Shown: positions 17,406 through 27,078, counted from the stretch's first letter. The stretch is DNA of 64,000 nt from Desulfovulcanus ferrireducens (GCF_018704065.1 NZ_JAGUQP010000009.1:1-64000), one strand, 5' to 3'. A program made the numbers and translations. The notes: generated by a model from the sequence alone, not told the origin.

Positions 17406-17583
17406 TCTGCCTTTTGCCTGTTGATTTTGCCTTTGACCGAAAGCCTTTTTAAAGATTTAATGATTTTTACTAACACCTGTTAGCTTGAAAGTATTCGAGT
17501 TTTGAGTTTGGGGTAGTGTCAAACTTCTCCAGACTTTAGACTTAAACTTAAAACTATAAACTTATTAAAATGGGGAGGAGGTT

Positions 17584-17865
17584 ATGCAATATCCGACCTG
17601 GGAAGATCTGGAACTGGGCGCGGCCATTACCACCCCTGGTAATGCTTCGAATCTAAAAACTGGTGATTGGCGTTCAAGTGTCCCGGTTTTGGATGAAGAT
17701 AAATGTGTAAAGTGTGGGCTTTGTGCTGTTTATTGCCCGGAATTTTGCGTTGCAGAGGATGAGCAGGGATTTTACCGGCCTGATTTGTATTATTGTAAAG
17801 GATGTGGCATTTGCGTTACTGAATGTCCAAAAGGTGCAATTGAAATGCAAAGGGAGGGCGAGTAA
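17584..17865 (+). CDS. porD: 2-oxoacid:ferredoxin oxidoreductase delta subunit (8Fe ferredoxin)
   Basis: A 93-residue two-cluster ferredoxin. Cluster motifs are CVKCGLCAVYCPEFC (about residues 40-54) and CKGCGICVTECP (about residues 69-80). The N-terminal WRSSVPVLDEDKC matches the PorD/VorD family. A strong GGGGAGGAGG ribosome site precedes ATG. It relays electrons from the thiamine enzyme to ferredoxin. Its stop overlaps the alpha-subunit start (TAATG). Confidence 0.88.
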   Translation: MQYPTWEDLELGAAITTPGNASNLKTGDWRSSVPVLDEDKCVKCGLCAVYCPEFCVAEDEQGFYRPDLYYCKGCGICVTECPKGAIEMQREGE

Positions 17866-19040
17866 TGGGTAAGCGGATAGGAACAGAAGTATCACTGGCC
17901 GTTGCTGAGGCGGTAAAAATGGCTAAAGTGGATGTGGTTTCAGCTTATCCCATCACTCCTCAGACTCATATTGTGGAAGAGTTGTCCCAGATAGTGGCAG
18001 ATGGCCATCTGGATGCGGCTTTTATTCCGGTGGAGTCTGAACATTCAGCCATGAGTGCTGCAGTAGGGGCAGCAGCTACAGGCGCCAGGGTTTATACTGC
18101 AACATCTTCTCAAGGGTTGGCCTTGATGCACGAGATTTTATTTATTGCCTCTAGTTTGCGCCTGCCCATGGTCATGACCGTGGCTAATAGAGCCCTTTCC
18201 GGACCTATTTCTATCTGGAACGATCATGCTGACATCATGGCTGAGCGGGACATTGGCTGGGTCCAGCTTTTTGTAGAAAATGGACAGGAAGCCTTGGATT
18301 TGACCATAGCGGCTTTTAAGATAGCTGAAGATAAGCGAGTGCTTTTGCCGGTATGTGTGAACATGGACGGGTTTATTTTGACCCATATGATAGAGCCGGT
18401 GGAACTCCCTGACCAGGAATTAGTTGACAAGTTTTTACCTGCTTTTGAGCCTGCATTAAAATTGGATCCACAAAATCCGGTGACCATGGGGCCGGTTGGC
18501 GTTCCGGAGATTTATACTGAGGCCAAGAAGCAGTGGGAGCAGGCCTTGATACACTCCAAGCCCGTCGTAGAGGAAGTTTTAAACGAGTGGGCCGACATTT
18601 TCGGACGTAAGTATAACCTGATCGAAAAAAATGGACCTGAACAAGCGGAGACAGTATTTGTGACCATGGGCTCTTTAGGAGAGACATTGATGTCCGCGGT
18701 GGAGGAATTAAACGAACAGGGTGAAAACGTTGGCCAGGTGCGCATCCGCTTGTGGCGTCCTTTTCCCAAAGAAGAATTCAAACAGGCAATCCAAGGTGTT
18801 AAAAAACTCATTGTTATTGATCGGGCACTTAGCCCTGGAGCTGTTAATGGACCGGTAGCTTCAGAGATCAAGACCCTTCTTTATGAGTTAGATGATAAGC
18901 CAGAGGTTGTTAATATTATTGCTGGTCTTGGAGGAAGGGATGTAACAAGAAGCGACTTTAAAGCCATGCTAGAGAAGGCCCAAAAAGGCGAGCTCAAGGA
19001 CGATTATACTATCTGGGGGGTGCGCAGTCATGCTAAATAA
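17865..19040 (+). CDS. porA: 2-oxoacid:ferredoxin oxidoreductase alpha subunit
   Basis: A 391-residue PorA-type subunit. It opens with [33 protein letters not shown], the YPITPQ motif of the catalytic interface, and shows [35 protein letters not shown], the conserved pyrimidine-binding face. It catalyses oxidative decarboxylation of a 2-oxoacid to acyl-CoA with the beta subunit. Pyruvate is the usual substrate for this subfamily, but given the liv neighbours a 2-oxoisovalerate or aryl oxoacid is possible. No gamma subunit gene is nearby. Confidence 0.88.
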   Translation: MGKRIGTEVSLAVAEAVKMAKVDVVSAYPITPQTHIVEELSQIVADGHLDAAFIPVESEHSAMSAAVGAAATGARVYTATSSQGLALMHEILFIASSLRLPMVMTVANRALSGPISIWNDHADIMAERDIGWVQLFVENGQEALDLTIAAFKIAEDKRVLLPVCVNMDGFILTHMIEPVELPDQELVDKFLPAFEPALKLDPQNPVTMGPVGVPEIYTEAKKQWEQALIHSKPVVEEVLNEWADIFGRKYNLIEKNGPEQAETVFVTMGSLGETLMSAVEELNEQGENVGQVRIRLWRPFPKEEFKQAIQGVKKLIVIDRALSPGAVNGPVASEIKTLLYELDDKPEVVNIIAGLGGRDVTRSDFKAMLEKAQKGELKDDYTIWGVRSHAK

Positions 19041-19971
19041 AGAAGATATAAAGTTCGAAAAGATTACGGCCAAAAATTTGCCCAAGGAGACTTTGATCAG
19101 TCCTGGTCACAGGGCATGTCAGGGCTGTGGTGAGATATTGGCTATGGGCATGGTTATGAAAGCAGCCGGTCCAAATACCATTGTAGCAAATGCCACCGGT
19201 TGTATGGAAATAGTAACTTCTCCCTATCCAGAAACTGCCTGGCGTGTACCCTGGCTCCATGTGGCCTTTGAAAATGCCGGTGCAGTAGCTTCTGGTATCG
19301 AGGCTGCCGTGCAGGTTTTACATAGAAAGAATAAACTTAAAGAAAAACCCAACATTATTGCCTTTGCCGGAGACGGGGCCACCGCTGATATTGGTCTGCA
19401 ATCATTGTCCGGTGCTTTGGAGCGGGGACATGATTTTCTTTATGTCTGTCTGGATAATGAGGCCTATATGAATACGGGTATTCAGAGGTCCAGTTCAACT
19501 CCGTACGGCGCCATGACCACGACTTCTCCTCCCGGGATAAAAAGTAAGGGACAATATACCTGGAAAAAAAATGTAGCCATGATCGCAGCAGCACATAATA
19601 TTCCTTATGTGGCTACTGCTTCACCTGCATATTATCTGGATTTGATGAACAAGGTACGCAAGGCATTGGCTGTGGATGGCCCGGCTTATATCCAGATTTA
19701 TTCACCTTGCCCAACTGGTTGGCGAAGTAAGCCGGAGCAGAGTATCACCCTGGCAAAACTGGCAGTGCAAACCGGGGCTTTCCCTCTGTATGAAGTGGAA
19801 AACGGACGGTTTAAAATTACTCAGAAAACAAAAGAGTTGAAACCAATTAAAGAGTATTTGCAGCTTCAGCGTCGGTTCAGGCATTTAGCCGATGATGATA
19901 TTGCTTATATTCAAGAAAGGGTTCAGGATGAGTTTGAACGGTTAAAGGCTCTAGCCGGTCTGGATGCTTAA
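19030..19971 (+). CDS. porB: 2-oxoacid:ferredoxin oxidoreductase beta subunit (TPP-binding)
   Basis: A 313-residue PorB-type subunit. It has the CQGCGEI cluster ligands (about residues 35-41), a further Cys at NATGCMEI, and the thiamine-diphosphate motif [42 protein letters not shown] (GDG to N, about residues 114-155). It overlaps the alpha gene by 11 bp. A canonical terminator follows the stop. Confidence 0.9.
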   Translation: MLNKEDIKFEKITAKNLPKETLISPGHRACQGCGEILAMGMVMKAAGPNTIVANATGCMEIVTSPYPETAWRVPWLHVAFENAGAVASGIEAAVQVLHRKNKLKEKPNIIAFAGDGATADIGLQSLSGALERGHDFLYVCLDNEAYMNTGIQRSSSTPYGAMTTTSPPGIKSKGQYTWKKNVAMIAAAHNIPYVATASPAYYLDLMNKVRKALAVDGPAYIQIYSPCPTGWRSKPEQSITLAKLAVQTGAFPLYEVENGRFKITQKTKELKPIKEYLQLQRRFRHLADDDIAYIQERVQDEFERLKALAGLDA

Positions 19972-20003
19972 AAAAATCCCGCCTTTGGGCGGGATTTTTT
20001 TAT
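19972..20003 (+). terminator. Rho-independent terminator after the oxidoreductase operon
   Basis: AAAAAATCCCGCC-TTT-GGGCGGGATTTTTTT: a GC-rich 8 bp stem followed by a T7 tract immediately after the beta-subunit stop codon. Confidence 0.92.
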
Positions 20004-20231
20004 TTTCGTTACCCGGGCGCATCCGCTATTTGCACTGATTTTTGAAAAGCCTTAATTTTGGCATTGCATCTGCTGATAGTTGTTTTATCTTTTCTTGTTC
20101 ATATTTAGCAACATTCTGTCATAATTAAGTAATTAAACCTGTGCAAATGCTCTGTGCAGGGGTAATAACCCGGAATCTGGCGACAATCAGGATAAGGAAT
20201 CCCATATCCACTGACCATCCTACCTACTCAA

Positions 20232-20921
20232 CTACTCAACCCGAGTGCATCCGATGGCTGCACCTCCGTCCCTCTTATCCCGGATAGGTGGACTTTTTTT
20301 GAAGTAGGCAAAAAGACTCTGGACAATTACAGCCATTGGGCGACCAAAATAGAAATCAAGTTCCCGGTCAGATATCCTCGCTTTTTCCTTAAGGGTCAGG
20401 CGGAAACTAGTGTCATAGGCCAGGGTTTCATTTATTTTTTGCAAGGTATCTTTTTGGTTATCCTTGTTAAGCTTTTCAACAAGACGCGCAGCGTCAGTCA
20501 CAGAACATTTTTTTTCGTATTCCAGAATCAAGTCAGCCATTGCAGAACCCTGTTTAATGAGCATGGAGCGGTTTAATCTCTCAAAGTCATAGATCTTTTC
20601 AAGTTCCCTGGTATCCCAGCACTTGAGCACACGGCACTGTAGGGGGCGATACGCGTAAATAGTGCAGCTTTTGCGTGAGGGTTGAAAAAAGATACAGGTG
20701 TTATCTTTGGAAGAAACAGACCTTACCTTGATCAGTTCCTGGTCTAAGAGAATGATTTTGTTTTGGACATTGTCCCACATGGGCTCGCCCTGGCGAAAAA
20801 GGACAAGGTCGGATTTTTTTATTTTTTGGCTCCTGACAAGCTCCAGGTCTTCCAGGTGAAGGCTGGGCCCACCTTTTAAGCAACATGTCCCGCATCTTGC
20901 ACATGAGTCTTGATAGGTCAT
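20232..20921 (-). CDS. YkgJ-type cysteine-cluster protein
   Basis: A 229-residue protein with the zinc/iron-chelating cluster CARCGTCCLKGG (about residues 7-18), then CIFFQPSRKSCTIYAYRPLQCRVLKCW (about residues 75-101), the usual eight-cysteine pattern of the YkgJ/UPF0153 family. The C-terminal half is helical and unassigned. Single gene; upstream neighbour on the same strand is the HD-GYP gene, separated by a hairpin. Function of the family is not established. Confidence 0.82.
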   Translation of the reverse strand: MTYQDSCARCGTCCLKGGPSLHLEDLELVRSQKIKKSDLVLFRQGEPMWDNVQNKIILLDQELIKVRSVSSKDNTCIFFQPSRKSCTIYAYRPLQCRVLKCWDTRELEKIYDFERLNRSMLIKQGSAMADLILEYEKKCSVTDAARLVEKLNKDNQKDTLQKINETLAYDTSFRLTLKEKARISDRELDFYFGRPMAVIVQSLFAYFKKSPPIRDKRDGGAAIGCTRVE

Positions 20922-20938
20922 AATGTCAGATTACTTTT

Positions 20939-20967
20939 GCACTCCCCCTAAGTATGGGGGGGAGTGC
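20939..20967. terminator. GC-rich hairpin between HD-GYP and YkgJ genes
   Basis: GCACTCCCCC pairs with GGGGGAGTGC around TAAGTATGG. It is about 50 bp past the HD-GYP gene in its direction. No clear U-tract follows, so it may be an imperfect terminator. Confidence 0.45.
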
Positions 20968-21017
20968 AGGGAATTTTGGTTTTTGCCGCACCCTTGGCGA
21001 GAATGTAGTGGAATCAG

Positions 21018-22484
21018 CTATTCAAAACTAAATCCTTTCTTGAAAAGTCTCAAGCAAGCATCAACTATACTAGCCTCATAGATGATACCCCTATTCTGCG
21101 AGATTTCCTCCAGGGCCTTATCTATACCGAGCGCCGGCCGGTATGGCCGGTGGGATGCCATGGCCTCGATTACATCTGCCACGGCTATAATTTTGGCTTC
21201 CAGGAGAATATTTTCGCCGGTCAGTCCTGAGGGATATCCGGAACCATCCAATCTTTCATGGTGTTGAAGCACGATTTTGGCAAGCGGCCATGGAAATTCT
21301 ATGTTTTTCAGTATATCATATCCGACCTGAGAGTGCGTTTTAATCATACTAAATTCGATTTCGGTTATTCGACCCGGTTTACTGAGAATTTCAGCAGGTA
21401 CATATATCTTGCCTATATCATGAACAATTGCGGCCATGTAAACAGCCTCAATCTGATTCTCTGGAAGGTCCATCTCTTCGGCTATGGCCCGGGCAAGCTT
21501 GGCCACCCGCCACTGATGGCCGGCAGTGTACGGGTCCCTAGTTTCAGCAGTCAATGCCATGGCTTGAATGGTTCCCTCCATGGCTCTTTGCAACTTGTCC
21601 AAGCTCTGCTCAAGCTTTGCTTCGGTGAGCTTGCGTTGGGTGATGTCTCTCGCGATTGCCAGTAAGCTGGTTATTCCTTCTTCATGTAGCGTACTAACAT
21701 TATTATCCAAATAAATCGTCTCTCCGGACTTGGCCAGACCTCGAAATTCGTAGTTTTGGGAAGTATCTTCGCCGGCCAATGCTTTTCTGAAATTTTCTGT
21801 AACCATATTTAAATCATCAGGATGGACCATCTGGCTAAAATGCAAATTTTTCACTTCATCAACCGAATAGCCTGACATTTCATAGAATTTAGGGTTGGCA
21901 TAATTTATATAGCCAGAATCATTTAAAACTACTACGGCGTCATTGGCATTGTCGAGCAAGTTTCGATATCTTTTTTCCGATTCTTTTAAGACCCTGTTTA
22001 CTTCTTCCAACTCCACCATTTTGTCTTCCAGCTTATTGATGAGACGCTCATTATATAGTTTTAAATAGACTGTCTCTTCTTCAACAGGGGGGATAACCGG
22101 GGCCTGAGCTTCCTTTTCGCGGTTTTTGATAACATCCTTTATGATTTCAATAAAAATATGAGGTTCTGTAGGTTTGATGATGTATCGTTCCGCACCAAGG
22201 CTCAAGGCAAATACTTCATCGTTGGGATCGGTATAGGTGGCAGAGTAAAAGATAAATGGGATTTTTTTTAGTCTCTGGTCCTTTTTTATCTCGCGGCAGA
22301 GCTGAAATCCATCCATCCTGGGCATCAGGACGTCGGAGATGATCATATCAAAATCGGTCTTCGAGATTTTTTCCAGAGCTTCAAGACCATCAGATGCTGG
22401 TTCCACTTCGTAGCCATATCCTTTCAGCAAGGATTCTAACATGTAGATGTTTTCTTTGCTATCGTCGGCAATTAAGATTTTCAC
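21018..22484 (-). CDS. Receiver-PAS-HD-GYP response regulator (c-di-GMP phosphodiesterase)
   Basis: About 488 residues from the GTG chosen at 22484, which has AGGAGA at proper spacing; an in-frame upstream start exists but would put extra residues before the receiver. Order: receiver (KILIADDSKENIYMLES, phospho-acceptor Asp in MIISDVLMPRMDG), short coiled coil, PAS (about residues 170-285), HD-GYP (about 310-485) with AIVHDIGKIYVP and LDGSGYPSGL. HD-GYP domains hydrolyse cyclic di-GMP. Probably the output partner of the sensor kinase/regulator pair just upstream. Confidence 0.88.
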   Translation of the reverse strand: MKILIADDSKENIYMLESLLKGYGYEVEPASDGLEALEKISKTDFDMIISDVLMPRMDGFQLCREIKKDQRLKKIPFIFYSATYTDPNDEVFALSLGAERYIIKPTEPHIFIEIIKDVIKNREKEAQAPVIPPVEEETVYLKLYNERLINKLEDKMVELEEVNRVLKESEKRYRNLLDNANDAVVVLNDSGYINYANPKFYEMSGYSVDEVKNLHFSQMVHPDDLNMVTENFRKALAGEDTSQNYEFRGLAKSGETIYLDNNVSTLHEEGITSLLAIARDITQRKLTEAKLEQSLDKLQRAMEGTIQAMALTAETRDPYTAGHQWRVAKLARAIAEEMDLPENQIEAVYMAAIVHDIGKIYVPAEILSKPGRITEIEFSMIKTHSQVGYDILKNIEFPWPLAKIVLQHHERLDGSGYPSGLTGENILLEAKIIAVADVIEAMASHRPYRPALGIDKALEEISQNRGIIYEASIVDACLRLFKKGFSFE

Positions 22485-22619
22485 CACATTCTCCTGATTT
22501 TTATTCAAGAATAAAATTTTTACAGACTTTGGCAAAGATTAATCAAGCCAACTTTCTAAAATATAGCTGATACTTTGTAAGGTATAACTTTTTTGCAAGG
22601 TTATCCCTTTTGGGATAGG

Positions 22620-22828
22620 CACTTCATCAAATAACAATTTTTCAATTTCAGACACGATTGTCAACCAATTCTTTCAGTTATTATTCTCTACTTTCGAGTC
22701 TGATGGTAAGAGTCGTTTTTGCAAGAGAGGACGGTGAAGAAGAGAGAGCTAAGAATTTTCGGAGCTTCAAATGAATATCTGGTAACGCTGTTTCTGAAAA
22801 ATGAGGTCTGGGTAGATAACCATGTGTA
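22620..22828 (-). pseudogene. Possible decayed kinase/response regulator remnant
   Basis: On the minus strand, TTTTTCAATTTCAGACACGA occurs both here (about 22639) and at the 3' end of the intact response regulator (about 22839); there it encodes the VSEIEKYL tail. Between the two copies a frame ending in TTLTIRLESRE resembles the kinase C-terminus FTFTLPLRLEKES. This could be the tail of a second kinase-regulator pair lost by deletion. Short matches only. Confidence 0.3.
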
Positions 22829-23191
22829 TCAAAGGTATTTTTCAATTTCAGACACGAATGTCTCTGGGTCAAATGGTTTTTCAATATAGCCCACGCAGCC
22901 AATAGCAAGTGCTTTTTCTCTATCTCCTACCATGGCATAAGAAGTAAGCGCGACGATGGGAATATGATGGATTTCGCTCATGCTCTTTATGCGCTTTGTG
23001 GCCTCATAACCATTTACCTCGGGGAGTTGTATGTCCATGAGTATCAAATCAGGCTTTTCCGTTAAGGTTTTATCTATTGCCTCCAGGCCGTTTTGAGCAG
23101 CGATGACTTTGTACCCCTTTTGTTCCAAAAGGAAAGTTGCCAAGTACAGATTCTGTTCGTTATCCTCAACTATCAATATCCTTTTCTGCAT
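22829..23191 (-). CDS. Single-domain response regulator (CheY-like)
   Basis: A 120-residue receiver-only protein starting MQKRILIVEDNEQNLY; the ATG at 23191 has an AAGGAGAG ribosome site, so an in-frame extension upstream is rejected. It has the acidic pair ED (residues 9-10), phospho-acceptor Asp in LILMDIQLPEVNGYEA, Thr in VALTSYAM and Lys in GYIEKPFDPE. It overlaps the 3' end of the sensor kinase gene by 26 bp and is likely its direct partner. Confidence 0.9.
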   Translation of the reverse strand: MQKRILIVEDNEQNLYLATFLLEQKGYKVIAAQNGLEAIDKTLTEKPDLILMDIQLPEVNGYEATKRIKSMSEIHHIPIVALTSYAMVGDREKALAIGCVGYIEKPFDPETFVSEIEKYL

Positions 23192-25208
23192 AACTACTCT
23201 CCTTTTCGAGCCTGAGAGGGAGGGTAAAGGTAAACTTGGAACCTTTTCCATATTCACTTTCCGCCCAAATCCTTCCGCCCAGTAATGTTACTAATTTTTT
23301 GCAAAGATAAAGTCCCAGACCAGCACCTTGATACCTGCGCTGCGCAGTACCGTCGATTTGACGAAAGGACTCGAAAAGATGGTTCATATTCTCTTTTTTG
23401 ATTCCAATACCTGTGTCTGAAACGCTTACTTTCATATTTGCTTCATCAACTTCACACTCAATTCTTATCTCTCCTTGTTCAGTAAATTTTACTGCGTTGT
23501 TGACCAAATTTAGAAGAACCTGAAAAATTTTCTTTTTGTCGCTGTAGATCTCCGGTATTTCGGCCGGTATTTTCGTGTTAAGTTTCAAGCCTTTTTCTGA
23601 AATTATAGGAGACAATGTTTGAGCTACCTGAGATATAATATCCTCTATCCTAACCTGTTCTACTGCGGTTTCCATTTTGCCGGATTCAATTCTGGAGAGG
23701 TCCAGGATATCATTTATCAGGCTCAAAAGATGTTTTGCGGAAGCATAGACCATGGAAAGCTGTTTTCTCTGCTCTTCGTTGATTTCTCCGGTGATGCCCT
23801 GCAATATTATACCCACAAAGCCGATAATGGAATTTAGAGGGGTTCTAAGCTCATGGCTCATGGTGGCAAGAAATTCAGACTTGAGGCGGTCTATTTCTTT
23901 GAGTTTAGCGTTGGCCAGGGCTAATTCCTTGGTTCGTTCCGCCACCTTGGCCTCCAGTTCCTCATGTGCATTGCGCAGCACTTCTTCCGCATGCTTTCGT
24001 TTTTCTTCCATTTCAATATTATACAGGGCAAAGGCGATATCCATGGCAACTTCTTCAAGTAGCTCCAACTCCTCATCATTAAAGGCATCAGGGCGAGCTT
24101 CATACACATTAAGAGCACCATAGACCCTTTCTTCATAAATCAGGGGTATAGCCGCAGACGAGGCGTATCCCCGTTTAATTGCTTCCTTCGTCGAAGGTTT
24201 ACACCGGGGGTTATTGGGGATGTCCCGCATGATAACAGGCTTCTTGGTCTTGATGGCTGTATTTGTTGGCCCTTTGCCCGTCTCTGAGTCATCCCGGGTG
24301 ATCTTTACCGATTTTAGATAGTTCGCCTCCAAACCAGCCTGGGCTACGGGCAAAACATCTTTACTTTCTGCCTCAACCAACCCGATCCATACAAGTTTAT
24401 AGTCTCGTGTCTGATTTAGGATCTCGCAGGCCCTTTGCAATAGCGTTTGTCGATTCTTCTCGCGCACAATCAATTGATTGATGTCCCTGATCGCCTTTAA
24501 AACACGTTGAAGATGTCGAATGTGCTCATCTGTTCGTACCTTTTCTGTGAAATCTTCCTGGATTACGACGATGTTGGAGCGCTGTGGATCACTGGTCGGA
24601 ATGGCGAATAGTGTCGTATAAAAATGCAAGGTTTGTTGACGCGATGAGTTCTGTTTAGTTGTTGGTACGTCCAGGTCCTGGCGGAAGCGGACAACTTCGC
24701 CGGCCCAAGCACGTTCAAAATAAGCGAGAAGTGGTTTTTCGGCTTTGTTGCTGTGGTGATAGATGTTGTATTTACGAACGATCTTTGCAGCGTCATTTAC
24801 CCCAAACAGTTTCATTGCTGCCTGGTTAATATAAATGATCGTCCCATCTCCATTACATATCCAGACACTATATGGGGCGTTGGCAATAAGAGATTGGACC
24901 ATGGACTCTTTTTCCTGCAGGGCCTCTTTTGCCTGTTGCAGTTCGATAATAATACGTTTTAAAAAGAAGATGGCTAAAAGTGCCATTACGCTAACAATTA
25001 GCCCCGGAAGCTCTTCTATTTCACCTGTGACAAGAGTACGCCACGAATCATCTCCTTTCATCAATGTTAAAGTTTGACGCATGGCCATTAATCCCAACAT
25101 TAAGGTCATAAATCCGATGCGCCAATCTTTAGTGCGGCGTAGTATAACAAAAGATAAGAACATTGCGCTCAGGCGAATTATTATAGAAACAATAAGAATT
25201 AGGCTCAT
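23166..25208 (-). CDS. Membrane sensor histidine kinase (TM-PAS-GAF-HisKA-HATPase)
   Basis: A 680-residue kinase. Two to three membrane helices occupy residues 1-90, then PAS (about 105-220), GAF (about 245-405), coiled coil, HisKA with phospho-acceptor FLATMSHELRTPLNSIIGF (about 450-468) and HATPase with NLVNNAVKFTEQG (N box), DTGIGIKKEN (G1) and GAGLGLYLCKKL (G2). It senses an unknown cue at the membrane or through PAS/GAF and phosphorylates the adjacent receiver. The HD-GYP gene further down may be the output. Confidence 0.9.
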   Translation of the reverse strand: MSLILIVSIIIRLSAMFLSFVILRRTKDWRIGFMTLMLGLMAMRQTLTLMKGDDSWRTLVTGEIEELPGLIVSVMALLAIFFLKRIIIELQQAKEALQEKESMVQSLIANAPYSVWICNGDGTIIYINQAAMKLFGVNDAAKIVRKYNIYHHSNKAEKPLLAYFERAWAGEVVRFRQDLDVPTTKQNSSRQQTLHFYTTLFAIPTSDPQRSNIVVIQEDFTEKVRTDEHIRHLQRVLKAIRDINQLIVREKNRQTLLQRACEILNQTRDYKLVWIGLVEAESKDVLPVAQAGLEANYLKSVKITRDDSETGKGPTNTAIKTKKPVIMRDIPNNPRCKPSTKEAIKRGYASSAAIPLIYEERVYGALNVYEARPDAFNDEELELLEEVAMDIAFALYNIEMEEKRKHAEEVLRNAHEELEAKVAERTKELALANAKLKEIDRLKSEFLATMSHELRTPLNSIIGFVGIILQGITGEINEEQRKQLSMVYASAKHLLSLINDILDLSRIESGKMETAVEQVRIEDIISQVAQTLSPIISEKGLKLNTKIPAEIPEIYSDKKKIFQVLLNLVNNAVKFTEQGEIRIECEVDEANMKVSVSDTGIGIKKENMNHLFESFRQIDGTAQRRYQGAGLGLYLCKKLVTLLGGRIWAESEYGKGSKFTFTLPLRLEKESSYAEKDIDS

Positions 25209-25248
25209 AAGGTTTTCGTTCCCGTTTATACTTTAGAATTTTGTTATA

Positions 25249-25706
25249 GAGTCCGTGACAAACCTTTTTATCAAGTTAGTTTCCATGGTTTACTCTAGTC
25301 TTGGTTTCTTTCTTGGATCCATCTAAAACTTGCTTGCGGACAGAGCATAATGGGATTTTTAGGATAAATGAATATTCTTTTTATTATACCTAAGTTTAGC
25401 GATTTTCACTCTATGGGTGAGATTGCCACGGACAGCTTCGCTGCCCTCGCAATGACAATCTCGCTCCTGTCATTGCGAGTGGAACAAAGTGTAGCGAAGC
25501 AATCTCAAAGTTTGAACTGCAAGGAAATCGTTCAATTTAAACTATAGATAGTTATGGTCAATATCGCAAAATATTTAGCCCATTCATCCCGATGCTCTGT
25601 TTTTCCGCAAGCAAAGTTCAAGATTGGGTTACCCAAGCCGTTTGTAATGCATTCCAGAAACCAAGACTTTCAATCAGCGGTTAAAATGGGGTTTGGCCAC
25701 AGGCTC
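25249..25706 (+). mobile_element. Fold-back MITE-like repeat, copy C, with nested insert
   Basis: Related to copies A, B and D. Right end GGCCACAGGCTC is perfect; left end GAGTCCGTGACA is a decayed mate. The inner stem ACAGAGCAT (25340-25348) / ATGCTCTGT (25592-25600) is intact. Relative to copy D it carries about 155 extra bp (about 25394-25548) containing the GATTGCCACGG repeat. It covers most of the 500 bp without genes between the sensor kinase and the phosphoribosyltransferase. Confidence 0.72.
25418..25508 (+). repeat. GATTGCCACGGGCAGC-type palindromic repeat, copy 1
   Basis: Contains GGTGAGATTGCCACGGACAG, CTTCGCTGCCCTCGCAATGA and a closing AAGCAATCTCA, so its two ends are inverted (TGAGATTGC / GCAATCTCA). 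Two relatives lie at 30183-30252 (inverted) and 40577-40665. REP-like elements of this type are scattered in many deltaproteobacteria. Here it sits inside fold-back copy C. Confidence 0.75.
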
Positions 25707-25716
25707 TATAGGGGAC

Positions 25717-26367
25717 TCATTTTTGAAGTTGTTCCTTTGCCTCATCAAGAAGAGCAATCACTTCGTCGTCCGTAGTCTGAGAGAAATCCGTATAGTGTTC
25801 TCCCACGGCAAAGAATATTGCCGGTGTTTCCAGGCAGACAACCTCATCAACAAGTTGTTCCAACTCTTCTATTATGTCCGGTGGCGCCACAGGGACGGCG
25901 AGGATAATTTTTTTAGGTTCATCAGCCCTTAACCCCATCAATGCCGCTCTCATAGAAGCACCGGTTGCAATACCGTCATCAATGACAATTATTATCTTGT
26001 TTTTCAGCGGAGTCCGTTGTTTCTCTCCTCGATACATTTTTTGGCGTCTTTTCATCTCTTCAGTTTCATTGGCAATTTCTTCTTCCAGATAGGATTCGCT
26101 TACCTGGAGAGCGTTCATAATATAGTTGTTGAGGAAGACCAGTGGTTTTTTGGCTTCCACCAATGCGCCGATGGCCAGCTCTTTCTGTCCCGGAGCACCA
26201 AGCTTTCTTACAATCACGATATCCAGTGGAGCACGAAGTTTCATTGCTACTTCGAAGGCCACAGGGACTCCGCCTCTTGGAAGGGCAAGGATAACAGGGT
26301 GTTCGTCTTTATAGCGCAGGAGTTTTTCTGCCAGCCGCTTGCCTGCTTGGCTTCTATCATAAAACAT
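25717..26367 (-). CDS. Phosphoribosyltransferase-family protein
   Basis: A 216-residue type I PRTase-fold protein. The PRPP-binding motif is IIIVIDDGIATGASMRAAL (about residues 122-140) and the N-terminal ILALPRGGVPVAFEVA (about 27-42) is typical of the large uncharacterised PRTase group that is often beside or fused to an alpha/beta hydrolase. That hydrolase gene lies just upstream here (3 bp gap). Substrate unknown. First cargo gene next to repeat copy C. Confidence 0.85.
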   Translation of the reverse strand: MFYDRSQAGKRLAEKLLRYKDEHPVILALPRGGVPVAFEVAMKLRAPLDIVIVRKLGAPGQKELAIGALVEAKKPLVFLNNYIMNALQVSESYLEEEIANETEEMKRRQKMYRGEKQRTPLKNKIIIVIDDGIATGASMRAALMGLRADEPKKIILAVPVAPPDIIEELEQLVDEVVCLETPAIFFAVGEHYTDFSQTTDDEVIALLDEAKEQLQK

Positions 26368-26370
26368 TTT

Positions 26371-27024
26371 TTATCCTTTTAGATATTTGACGAACCAATT
26401 CCTTGCCAGTTTAGCTACTTCTTCCAGCTTTCCCGGTTCTTCAAAGAGATGGGTGGCGCCGTGAACGATCGTTAGTTCTTTTTCGCAGGCGAGTTGATTA
26501 TACGCTCTTTCGTTAAGCTCAATCACGCCAAAATCGTTACCTCCTACAATTAGTAGTGTAGGGGCTTTAACCAAGGAAAGGCTGCCTTCGGCCAGGTCCG
26601 GCCTGCCTCCCCTGGAAACAATCGCTTTAATGTACTCGTTTTTTGTAGAGGCATTCAGCGCAGCGGCTGCTCCAGTGCTTGCACCAAAGTAACCAAAAGG
26701 AAGCTTACTGACCCGACTATCTTTTTTTACGTAGTCGGTAGCATTGATAAGTCTTTTAGATAACAGTTCGATATCAAATACATTCGTTCTGTCCGCTTCC
26801 TCCCTATCCGTTAGCAGGTCAAAAAGCAATGTTGCAATTTTGGCCTTTTTGAGTAAACTGGCTACATAGTTGTTTCTTCTGCTATGTCTGCTGCTACCGC
26901 TTCCGTGGGCGAAAAGCACCAGGCCTATTGGGTTTGGAGGAACTTCGAGCAGCCCTTCTAGCTCAATTTCAGCCGCTTGGATAAAAATCAGTTCCTTGAT
27001 GGGGGCTTTTAGACTCTTTTGCAT
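26371..27024 (-). CDS. Alpha/beta hydrolase (dienelactone hydrolase-like)
   Basis: A 217-residue alpha/beta hydrolase. The oxyanion HGSGSSRHSRRN motif (about residues 35-46), the nucleophile elbow region FGYFGASTGAAAALNA (Ser in GASTG, about residue 116), the Asp in LLIVGGNDFGV and the final His in HGATHLFEEPG (about residue 192) form a plausible triad. Always-close partner of the downstream phosphoribosyltransferase in many genomes. Cytoplasmic; substrate unknown. Confidence 0.85.
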   Translation of the reverse strand: MQKSLKAPIKELIFIQAAEIELEGLLEVPPNPIGLVLFAHGSGSSRHSRRNNYVASLLKKAKIATLLFDLLTDREEADRTNVFDIELLSKRLINATDYVKKDSRVSKLPFGYFGASTGAAAALNASTKNEYIKAIVSRGGRPDLAEGSLSLVKAPTLLIVGGNDFGVIELNERAYNQLACEKELTIVHGATHLFEEPGKLEEVAKLARNWFVKYLKG

Positions 27025-27078
27025 GTGTCACCTTGACGATTTTTGGCAAAATCCATGGAGCCGGTTTTGGCGATTAGA

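Noticed and set aside
20006-20231. Possible extra MITE around the GCATCCGCTATTTGC and GTGCATCCGATGG words
   Set aside because: Both words resemble the ends of the 27079 element, but I could not find a matching core, inverted end pair or target duplication.
22681-22908. A 75-codon frame overlapping the response regulator
   Set aside because: Antisense-like and alternate-frame shadow of the regulator; only its tail (TTLTIRLESRE) resembles a kinase end, recorded as a possible remnant instead.
23192-23257. Upstream start for the single-domain response regulator
   Set aside because: The MQKRILIVEDN start at 23191 has a strong AAGGAGAG site; the extension lies in the kinase gene in another frame.
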